Shown: positions 55,938 to 64,000 of the stretch, one piece after another
Layout: every line of letters starts with the position of its first letter
Numbering within the stretch: the first letter of the stretch is position 1
NCBI RefSeq assembly: GCF_003473485.1
Contig: NC_053047.1
Span: forward strand, 3,983,001 to 4,047,000
From: Medicago truncatula
Lineage: Eukaryota; Streptophyta; Magnoliopsida; Fabales; Fabaceae
DNA: 64,000 nucleotides
Reading direction: 5' to 3'
The notes under the pieces: generated by a model
Seen by the model: only the letters and a program-made list of their open reading frames with translations
Told to the model about the DNA's origin: nothing
The model's database searches: none
Program-made: the position numbers and the translations under genes

Positions 55938-56850
55938 CTAGATTTTAAACCCGTGCTCCGCTCGGGTTTATTGTAAAGGGATTGACATACGAATAATAAA
56001 ATGCAATATATAATTAGTAACGGTGAAAAAAATAAGTTGTAAGGTCACATCTTTCCATTTGCAAAGCTCTAAATATCAAAATATATGATTTTTGTGTTGT
56101 GTGTGAAATTTTTACACGGTTTAGGGTTTTTTATTTTGTTTTTAGAGAAACACGTTTAGGGCTTGGTATATATAACCAAGTTTACATGGAAATTAGGTTA
56201 GCCGAATTTGCATGAAAATTAGGGTATTTTGTTTGTAAACGTATTAAATAAGTGTAGAAAATATGGTCAGAAAAAAAGGCAACATGATAGGAATGAAATA
56301 AAGGTATAAAATTGGTTCGAAAAAAAAGTGTACAAAGTATTGTAAAATAAAAGGCATGAAATTAGTGCGATGAATTTTTCTAGTATTGTGTACAAAATAT
56401 TGTCAAAAAAAAAAGACAAGAGGATAGCAAAAAAAAAAGGCAAGAGGATAGAAATGAAATTGGTGCGATCCATTTTTTTGTATTAAATAAGTGTACAAAA
56501 TATTTTCTTAAAAAAGAAAGTGTACAAAAAATTGTCACAAAAAAAAATCCAAAAAAAAGTATAAAATAGAAGGCATCAAACGTGATCATTGATATGCTCA
56601 TAGTTTCTAGAAAAAATATGCAACATCAAATAATGTAGAAAATATTTCCTTCAAAAAAAAAAGGCAAGAGGGTAGAAATGAAATTGGTGCGATGCATTTT
56701 TTTAGATGGAATTTGTTAGCTTAAATAATTGCAAACATAATAAAGCAAATTAATGAACGGAAAAAAATTAGGTTAAATTGCTGCAGACCTAACAAAATTA
56801 ATAAATAAGGATTAGTTAAACCTAGAGAAATTCTTAGTTACACATATGTA
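55938..56850 (-). mobile_element. Helitron 3' end on the minus strand, non-autonomous
   Basis: On the minus strand, AACCCGAGCGGAGCACGGGT forms the terminal hairpin (stem ACCCG/CGGGT), then TTAAAAT, then CTAG at 55941-55938, with host T next. The element extends rightward through a tract of 'gtgtacaaa.tattgt' and 'ggcaagaggatagaaatgaa' repeats (56230-56710). The 5' end is not resolved. Confidence 0.65.
56230..56710. repeat. Irregular tandem repeats inside the second Helitron
   Basis: 'Gtgtacaaa.tattgt' plus A-run, 'ggcaagaggatagaaatgaa' and 'attggtgcgat.catttttt' recur at least three times with variable A-tract spacers (about 56270, 56400, 56440 and 56660). Internal variable repeats are common in non-autonomous Helitrons. 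Confidence 0.7.
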
Positions 56851-56889
56851 AAAAGCTCTCTTGTTATGGTTAAATATGATTGGTTTTAA

Positions 56890-57596
56890 AAAGAGTAAAT
56901 TACACTTCCCTCCTCTCAAAGATGCTTAAATTACACTCCCCTCCCCTCTTATGTTAAAATATACACTCCCCTCCCCTCCCCTCTTATTCAAAACATGTTA
57001 GAAAACTTTTCACTCCCCTCCCTTAAGAGAAGCTTGAATTACATTCTCCTCCCCTCTTATGTTAAAATCTACACTTTACTCCCTCCATATTTTTTTTTAA
57101 TTTCTAATAATCTAGCAAAAAAGTAATAATCTAACATACTTTGGAAAAAAAATAGTATTGCGGGTCTATTTTAATATAATAAAAAATTGAATACATATTT
57201 GTTTGCTATTTTTTATTCACAATTTCATTAACATGTAGTTTTAAACCCTATTATAAAATATGAAACAACCCAAAATAAAATTAAAATTTGTGAAAAATTA
57301 CTAAAGACAATAAAACATGATTATTTAAAAGTTAATTTTATACTCTAAATTATAAAATCAATAGCAAAATATTTAAATCTAATTATCATTGAAATTTAAA
57401 TTATAAAGAAATGAATTAGAGTGTAGTGCATATTTAATTATTAAGGGAGTGAGTTGTAATTCAAACATCTTAATAAGGGAGGAGAGTATAAATTTTACTT
57501 TTCAAAGGAGGAGAGTGTATATTTTAACATAAGAGGGGGATAGTGTAATTCAAACATCTTTAAGCGGAGGAGAGTGTAATTTACTCTTTTAAAAAT
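56890..57596. mobile_element. MITE or foldback element with inverted ends of about 90 bp
   Basis: The left end 'aaagagtaaattacacttcc', followed by 'aaattacactcccctcccct' and 'gttaaaatatacactc', is mirrored by the right end 'gagtgtatattttaac', 'gtgtaattcaaacatcttta' and 'gagtgtaatttactcttt'. The centre (57090-57420) is AT-rich without coding frames. Target duplication is uncertain. Confidence 0.75.
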
Positions 57597-57599
57597 GAG

Positions 57600-58200
57600 C
57601 ATGAGGAGAAAAAGGTTGTTTGATAGAAGTGATAGAGTCGGTTTAATAATGTTATGCAGGCAATTATATGTTCCAATAAAAAGTGGAGAGAGTGGTGTGC
57701 AAACAGTTACTTGTGTAATTGCATTTAATAGCTTTTAACAATCAGTTCAATATATGGAATTGTCAATCGTAATTTTCGCGAAGATTTCCTTCGCTACCCT
57801 TATGACTGACTCGTGCCCCTTAAACATATGGTTAGGGGTTTGATTTATGACTCATATATACCTATCTTGAGTGTCCCACATATTTATGGATGGAGATTAG
57901 TTAATGGTAGCGGTAGAAACTTCATACCAATATTATTGTAATAAAAAAAAAAATCTTAGGTAAACTTTACTTCAAAGAACTCGAATTTAATTTTTAGATA
58001 TAATAATTTTTAGACAAAATTTATTTATCTTTCTATCAAACCCCAAATTACTATGACATTTCTCATGTAAACTAGAGGGTTAACATCCAAAAAAGAAAAG
58101 GAAAAAAAAAAACATACGAATGTTTATTAAAAAATAAATATAAAAAACAAGCTAAAGAGTAAAAAAAAATTATAAAAAAAGAGAGAGAAAACCATAGCAA
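57600..58200. other. Non-coding interval, possible decayed SINE
   Basis: No gene is seen. At about 57800-57950 'gttaggggtttgatttatga' followed by a region ending in an A-run loosely resembles a SINE box B and tail. I could not confirm box A or target duplications. Confidence 0.3.
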
Positions 58201-58206
58201 ACACCG

Positions 58207-58290
58207 TAAAACTAACGCTGTTTAATATAACAAACTTAAAAATTGGTTATCAGCTCGTTAAAACTAACGCTGTTTAATATAACAAACCCC
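58207..58290. repeat. Direct repeat of 'aaaactaacgctgtttaata'
   Basis: Two copies of the unit followed by 'taacaaac' start at about 58207 and 58258. The shared core 'aacgctgtttaatataacaa' also occurs at 47639, next to the hAT element. Confidence 0.75.
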
Positions 58291-58846
58291 TCCTATATAA
58301 CAATCCTTTGAAACTAACCTATCAAATTTTATATAAAAAAAGGGTGTGTGGTTATAGTGCATAAGGAAATGTTTATGCACCGTGCATAAATCCCAGCCCA
58401 TTAATCGGTAGTCCAACATAATTGCTTTCTATGCTTCAAGTGAAACCTTAATTCTAATAACAATTAATATCTCCTTACCATTTATTTTGTTTTTACGGAA
58501 TTTAATTTGTTTTCATAATGTCCTAATTAATATTTGTCTATTTTCTCACATTAGTAGTGATCATTGGCCTGATTAGTAGACTGAAGCATTTACGTGAATC
58601 ACAATTTAATTAATTTTTATTTTTTTTGACAATCGAAATTTCAGTTTAATTGTTCACGTAAATGCTTAAAATCATTTTAATAAAACAAAGAACATGCTTC
58701 AGTGGAACCTATTTGGAGAAGAAAAATGCTCCAGTTCAGAAATTTTTTACATTAACATGTAAAAAACTCAACATGTCTTAAATAAAATGAAAACATGTAA
58801 TAAAAAATGAAAACATGAAATTATGCCAAAAACCATTTTGCAGTGG

Positions 58847-59112
58847 AAATGGTTTCTGTGAACTGTACTCCAAAACCATTGGATGTACTTAATGGTTTCC
58901 AGCATGTGAAAAAAACTAAGGACCTAGAGTCATTGCCATCATTCAGTTTTGGACTGACACAATTGGAGGAGGGGGAAAAAAAATGGTTTCTGTGAGTTGT
59001 ACTCCAAAACCATTTTGCTGTGGAAATGGTTTATGTGAGTTGTACTTCAAAACCATTTTGCTGTGGAAATGGTTTCTGTTCCAAAACCATTTTGCTGTGG
59101 GAATGGTTTCCA
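58847..59112. repeat. Imperfect tandem array of 'aatggtttctgtga...ccaaaaccatt' units
   Basis: Units of about 43 bp start near 58847, 58983, 59026 and 59069, with 'aaaaccattttgctgtgg' and 'aatggttt'. Each unit contains AAACCATT and AATGGTTT, so neighbouring units can fold on each other. Confidence 0.75.
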
Positions 59113-59605
59113 GCAAGAACAACATGAACAATATTTTACAGCAATTCATTTTTTGAGCTTTCACTACAAATTCATCAAACACTTTTACAGCAAACAATCA
59201 TCAAATAAAAATTTCCAGCAACAATCTTTTTCTTTTGATTTCAATTACAATACACCATATAATATGATGTGGCATAGATTAAATACACAAATGTTCAATG
59301 ATTAGACATTTAACTTCACCAAAAAAATCATTCACCCCGCAATTGTTTTTACTTAAAATGAAAGTGTCATTATATTTTTACTTATTGCAATTGTTTTTTT
59401 TACAAGGTGTGTCATTATAAGGTGTGTCATTATATTTTTACTTATTGCAATTGTTTTTTTTTTTTGAACAAGTCAAAATGGAATATATTGCTCAAAATGA
59501 AAGTGATTCACCCCGCACAAGGCGTGCTAAAAGCGATGAATCACCCAAAGTCTGTACAATAGAAAGACACCTGACACAGATGTCACTACTAGGAAAAATA
59601 AAAAA

Positions 59606-60748
59606 TTACACAACACCCATACAAAGTAATGGGTGTCTCCACCAATCATGAAAACTAAATGCAATTGGTACAAAATTCGACGAAAGCCATAAGAAGGAAT
59701 TCATCTTCACCTTTTCAACAATATTGTAAGGATCAATTACCGCATTTTTGAAGATACAGTTGTTTCTCTCCTTCCAAATTGTCCAAACACAAGCAAGCCA
59801 TATAACCTTAAGGAAAGCGTGCGAAACTCGTGGCAAACCCGCCAAATGAGAAAACTGAAGGTAATGATTGGTAACTGAACCGGGAAACACACAAGAAAAA
59901 CCAATCCAATGACAAATTAAAAACCACACGCTCCCAAACAAATCACAACCTATGAAAAGATGATCCGCTGTTTCAATGCAACCACATCGTCCAACACACA
60001 AGTTTTCGTTAGGTTGAATAACATGTCTACGGACCAAATTTGATCTGGTCGGAATTCTATCTTTCAAGAGACGCCAAGCAAAAAGAGATACTTTTGTAGG
60101 AACCAATTTATGCCACACATCGTTGTTAACAACAACGATCACCTGATCATCCATAGATGTTAGAAAGCGATACGTCCCACGAACCGAGTATCCATGTATC
60201 GGATCAAGTAACCAACGCCAGTGGTCCTGTAAATTTTCCTGCAAAGTAACGTTATTCAATAAATTCACACACTCCCTCACTCCATCCTCCTCCCACGCCC
60301 ACAACCGACGCCTCCACCTCCACCCACTACCTCCTTCTTCCCACCCCATTCTCGCCATATCCTCCACCAAACTCTCCTTATGGACCGACAACTCATAGAG
60401 ACGACTGAACCGACACTTTAAAGGTACTCCACCTAATCAATTATCAGTCCAAAAATAAGTGTTACGACCATTGCCTACTACCCTCCTAGAGTTATCATCA
60501 AACCAACTTCCTACTCCTGATCCCACCCCTTCCCTCACCTGACACATCATCCTCCACCACCCAGAAATTAAATCAAAATTAAACATAAATTCCCATTTGT
60601 GCACTAAGATTGAAATTCTCCTTAATATTTTGTATGAAGATTGATTTGTAATAAGGCAAAGTTTAGTTTTAGAGTGGTCCACCAGCACGACACTAACTGA
60701 CATGACATCGACAATTATACTATTGACAAGACAAAATAACTTTTTCAA
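59606..60748 (-). pseudogene. LINE 3' fragment with zf-RVT domain and one nonsense codon
   Basis: Minus-strand coding from 60748 to 59606. The upstream frame (60440-60570) ends RRVVGNGRNTYFWTDN and a TGA at about 60437-60439, where relatives have Trp (WTDNW.GG.PL). After it the frame continues as LGGVPLKCRFSRLYELSVHK and then a zf-RVT domain: YSVRGTYRFLTS, VWHKLVPTKVSLFAWRLLKD, RIPTRSNL, CGCIETADHLFIGCDLFGSV and VWTIWKERNNCIF. The reverse transcriptase palm is not visible upstream. It is a 5'-truncated, once-mutated LINE copy. Confidence 0.88.
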
Positions 60749-60759
60749 AAAAGTCAGTT

Positions 60760-61030
60760 TTCTGACTGCACAGTAGAAACCCCTTATTTATAACTATAAC
60801 TAGAGACTAAGCTAATAAATATGTGAGTCATTTGGTTAAAAAAAAGAAGGTAAAGAGATGGCGGTATATGTAGCATATATATAATTCATATGTAGAATAT
60901 TAATTAACCGCCTGTAGTAATATAACAAAATGATTTACAATGAAAAGATTAACATGGATAAATATGGGTAGATATTGGTATGAATAAATCATGTTATGAA
61001 TATGGAAGGAAAAAAGGTTTTATTGTTTTG
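60760..61030 (+). repeat. Dispersed repeat, copy 3 of 3 (uninterrupted)
   Basis: Shares 'gactaagctaataaatatgt', 'gtagcatatatataattcat' and 'aaaatgatttacaatgaaaa' with copy 2 at 52.8-53.4 kb but has no MITE between the halves. Confidence 0.75.
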
Positions 61031-61056
61031 CCTTCCATTGTTACGTGGAGTTGATT

Positions 61057-61108
61057 AAGTGGCCTACTTTGACTTTTTTTTTTGAAGGAAAGTGGCCTAC
61101 TTTGACTT
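61057..61108. mobile_element. Micro-insertion bracketed by 19-bp duplications
   Basis: AAGTGGCCTACTTTGACTT occurs at 61057-61075 and 61090-61108. Between them is only a 14-bp insert of eight T and GAAGGA. This is what an extremely 5'-truncated retroposon (tail only) would leave. Confidence 0.8.
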
Positions 61109-61430
61109 GTTGACTTGCATGCATTATTTGTAAACAAAGTAAGGATTAAAGTTATAAAAAAACAAAACTAAAAAATTAACACTTAGACGTCGTCATATTA
61201 GAAGTTTGAACCATGTCTAGAGAAGCTAGGATAAAAAAAAGTGATTAAATAGGAAATAAAAGAAATTTGAATCAAAACAAAAGCTAGAAATTTACCTCAT
61301 TATTGGGACAAAAAAAAACATTATGGTAAATAAATAATACAAAAAATACATGGCCACTATTGGATTAATTAATGAAACAAACGACCTTACTGTCCAGAAC
61401 TCAAAATTTATAACACTAATTAAAAGTTTG

Positions 61431-61560
61431 AAATCCACTTGAGTTGGTCTAGTGGTATTATTGGCTTGAAACCTAGGAGTGTGCTCCTCCTTAAGATCTC
61501 AGGTTCGATTTTCTCTGGTGTCAATTTGAAAGGGTTGGTTTAGTTTCTTCGAAAAAAAAA
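61431..61560 (+). mobile_element. Au-like SINE with 16-bp target duplication
   Basis: Box A-like 'gagttggtctagtgg', box B-like 'caggttcgattttctc', a tail 'tagtttcttcg' and an A-run. It is flanked by perfect 16-bp ACTAATTAAAAGTTTG at 61415-61430 and 61561-61576. Confidence 0.93.
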
Positions 61561-61770
61561 ACTAATTAAAAGTTTGTTTAGATTAATTAGTGGATCAAAT
61601 TTTTTAAGCAAACGAGTGGATTGAGAGAGACAGAGAAGTACATGCTAGCCCCCTGGAAATGGTCCCCCACTCCCCACAAACAATATCCTTTTAAACATAC
61701 AAGCCATAACAAACTTTTACACTTTCCTACTAGTTGAGACTGCTAAGTTGAGACTTAAACCATAGAGACT

Positions 61771-62105
61771 TATAGTCGGAAACTATACTTTTGGACTTAA
61801 AGTCGGAAGCCATAGTTTACCTGCTGAAACCATAAAGACTTAGAGCATTGTCTCAAAAGTATAGTTTCCGGGCTTTAAGTTTCTATGAGCCACCATATTG
61901 CTGTGAATCAGATAATCTTGATGATTTGTCACAACAATATGGTGGCTCATGGCTCATATATAGAGACTTAAAGTCGGAAACTATACTTTTGGACTCAAAA
62001 TTCAATGTCAAGATTACTAATTTTGGCTTTAGCAACACAATGCAGCATGATCGGTTACTTAAGACAAAGTTGTGAAAGTCTTAACTATGCAGCTCTAGAG
62101 GTTTG
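61771..62105 (+). pseudogene. SnRK1 exon 3 fragment arranged as an inverted repeat (hairpin)
   Basis: The right part (61910-62105) reads in plus sense as exon 3 of the SnRK1 family ([36 protein letters not shown]) and is closest to the degenerate copy at 2402-2584, sharing its ETILLDSKF and SNTMQH changes. The left part (61853-61905) is an inverted copy of the same catalytic-loop segment. The arms 61853-61905 and 61929-61992 pair over about 53 bp, with a bulge of about 11 nt and a loop of about 23 nt. A further partial copy of the arm lies at 61771-61800. The exon is frameshifted after KTK, so no kinase can be made. It is a potential small-RNA precursor; expression is unknown. Confidence 0.85.
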
Positions 62106-62384
62106 TAAAATATTGTTTGATCGTAATATTTTTAAGGAAAAAATGGATTGTAATTGAATAAATAGCCGGTTTAAAATATTATAATTTAAAAAAATGAATA
62201 AAATGAGAAATTACTATTAATTAATAAATAAAAATGATATTAATGATTATGGTATTTTTTTTGGTTACAAATGATTATGGGATTCAAACTATATCCCTTG
62301 ATTGTACGAAAAACCATATCTTTTGATATTACAAAATCAGCTCATACCAATGAACTACACCTCTTTTTTTTTGAAGGAGAGCTA
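62106..62384. other. Non-coding spacer
   Basis: AT-rich; no gene seen. A poly-T plus 'gaaggaga' word at about 62364-62380 echoes the SINE tail remnants at 32.05 and 61.08 kb. Confidence 0.35.
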
Positions 62385-64000
62385 TGTAACACCCCGTTAT
62401 CCAAAAGCAATTAAATAACAAATATTTATCAGAGTAATTCCACAACGGCCATGCTACACGTCATTTCAAAATTTCTTAAATAGAAAATAAAACTATTTAG
62501 TCAAACAACTTGATATATATGAAAACATAGCAACAGAATAGTTTTCAAATCCATAACCTCATGAACATCCAACAACAGTCTATGGCATTAAAGACCTTAG
62601 CATAAGTCAACATCATTGTTCAAAAGACAATAAAAGGCTCCACATCACAATTCCAAAATTTGATACATGGAAAGGAAAACAACAATAATATAAATAATAA
62701 TTCCCATCCCACGTATCAGAGCCGTAGACACGACTCTTGAGCCACCACCGACTACTCAGGATCACCTGCAAGTTACCCATAGGAAGGACAACATTTTCAA
62801 GCAGAAGGGGTGAGATTCACAACAATAAATATAGATATTAAAATCTTCAATTGAATCTAACACCCAAATCAACAAACACATCATCTTGCAAACATGTATA
62901 TGTATGTAATTCACAAGCAACAACAACATCATTATACCTCCATCACAATAAGTATATGGATACATATTCATCAACAACATCAATCATCAGATAACAACCG
63001 CAATCAACAACTAAGACTCATGCAAATGACATGACAACACTGCTAAGACAACACCTTAGACTTCTCAATAGATGCAAATATGAATGTGGTACCAAACAGG
63101 ACCGAAGCCCTCACCGCTTTTGAATGGTTAAAGCATTCATCAGGACCGAAGCCCTCACCGCTGTTGAGCAACTAGTACTCCAGGACATGAGCCCTCTCCG
63201 CTGTTTTATGCATATGCCATGGACCTGTGTATGTCTACATACAACTGACCATGCAATGCAAACTCCATGTGACTCCACTTAAACAACATGTATGATTAAT
63301 ATTTAAAACATACATTTCATTCCTCAACATCAATCAACAGAGATTCAACCATCCAGAATTATGCACAATTAAATATAATTAAGCATTAAACAACAACACT
63401 CAGTCATAACCATTCATCCAGCAAAAAATAGCACTCAGGAACTGTGCAATTCGCCAGGCGAACTACTAACTCGCCAGGCGAAAACTGCAAAGAGAGACAT
63501 TTCGCCAGGCGAACTCTCAACTCGCCAGGGCGAACGACCACTGGGTGCTCTCGGGAATTCTACAAGACAGTTCGCCAGACAGCTCGCCAGGGCGAACTAA
63601 TGGCGAAATTTCGCCAGGCGAACCAAAGGCGAAAGGGAAATGGCGAGATCATGCTGGGATGATCCGCCAGGCGAAAATACTTCCGCCAGGCGAGTCGCGA
63701 CGGTTCAGACTCGTAATTTTCTGCAATTATCATCCAAAATCCCATTTTTCTCCAATTCACTCCCCAAATTAATTTACACAGATACATAATTAAGTGTTCT
63801 ATACAACCAGAACCTAATTCTAACATCAAAATCAGGCTTACAACTTCAGAATCCCCATTTTATCATAAAACCCCAAAATCTCCAATTCCTCACCAAAACC
63901 TGTTAAATTCAAAATCAGAAATCAAAATCTATACTACTGAAGTAAACCTCACCTTTACCTTAGAATTGCAGAAAGAAATGCACAGCAATTTGTTTTTCTT
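62385..64000. repeat. LTR-like sequence (gypsy type), runs off the window
   Basis: Begins TGTAACACCCCG, a common start of plant gypsy LTRs, and continues to the window end. It contains two copies of 'aggaccgaagccctcaccgc' and a related 'aggacatgagccctctccgc' (about 63100-63205), then a cluster of CGCCAGGCG palindromes (63451-63693). No coding domain is present within the window. The orientation and the right end cannot be determined. Confidence 0.55.
63451..63693. repeat. Cluster of nine TCGCCAGGCGA-type palindromes
   Basis: Units begin at 63451, 63471, 63502, 63522, 63572, 63584, 63611, 63664 and 63683. Four are exact TCGCCAGGCGA, two begin with C, two have an extra G, and one is degraded. 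Spacing is irregular (12-53 bp), so this is not a simple tandem repeat. It is far more GC-rich than its surroundings. Confidence 0.9.

Noticed and set aside
56267-56601. Phe/Leu-rich hydrophobic minus-strand frames
   Set aside because: Produced by A-rich tandem repeats of the Helitron read in reverse; no start context or family.
63451-63693. CRISPR array
   Set aside because: Repeats are 11-12 bp palindromes with irregular spacing in a plant LTR-like context. There are no cas genes and this is not a prokaryotic genome.

Overview
The window is plant nuclear DNA: AT-rich, intron-containing genes with GT-AG junctions, an intact SnRK1 kinase, plant CDK-like kinase and purple acid phosphatase genes, tRNA-derived SINEs, CACTA, hAT, Helitron and LINE debris. 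Gene similarity and repeat style point to a legume, most likely Medicago or a close relative (inference; no search was run).

Layout. 0.7-3.6 kb (minus): a five-exon SnRK1 kinase-domain copy with open frames but lost catalytic residues and no C-terminal exons. 6.1-11.8 kb (minus): an intact ten-exon SnRK1 alpha (KIN10-type) gene of 499 aa, with a non-coding leader exon near 13.45 kb and a leader intron that holds a tandem 380-bp duplication. 14-22.4 kb: an orphan exon, a 3.5-kb CACTA element nested in a foldback element and carrying a dead Ulp1-like gene, a small membrane-protein ORF, a Helitron end and a 1.3-kb hAT element. 23.6-28.0 kb (minus): an eight-exon myristoylation-type CDK-like kinase of the IBS1/At1g54610 group. 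28-31 kb: LINE and LTR-like debris plus a broken ASG1-like first exon. 33.2-34.6 kb (plus): an intact four-exon ASG1-like gene. 35.4-39.5 kb (minus): a complete seven-exon purple acid phosphatase, with two downstream in-phase exons that could give a membrane-anchored tail. 40-62 kb: almost entirely transposon-derived (three LINE 3' fragments, SINEs, a hAT element with perfect 8-bp target duplication, a Helitron with RPA-like and helicase remnants, a second Helitron end, several MITEs, a gypsy gag fragment). 61.8 kb: a hairpin built from SnRK1 exon 3. 62.4 kb to the end: an LTR-like sequence with a cluster of CGCCAGGCG palindromes.

How the parts relate. The four intact genes are unrelated single-function loci (energy-sensing kinase, CDK-like kinase, ASG1-like protein, phosphatase). 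The thread linking the ends of the window is SnRK1: an intact gene, a neighbouring catalytically dead copy, and a distant inverted-repeat fragment most like the dead copy, which could make double-stranded or small RNA against SnRK1-type transcripts. That is the most interesting hypothesis here and is unproven.
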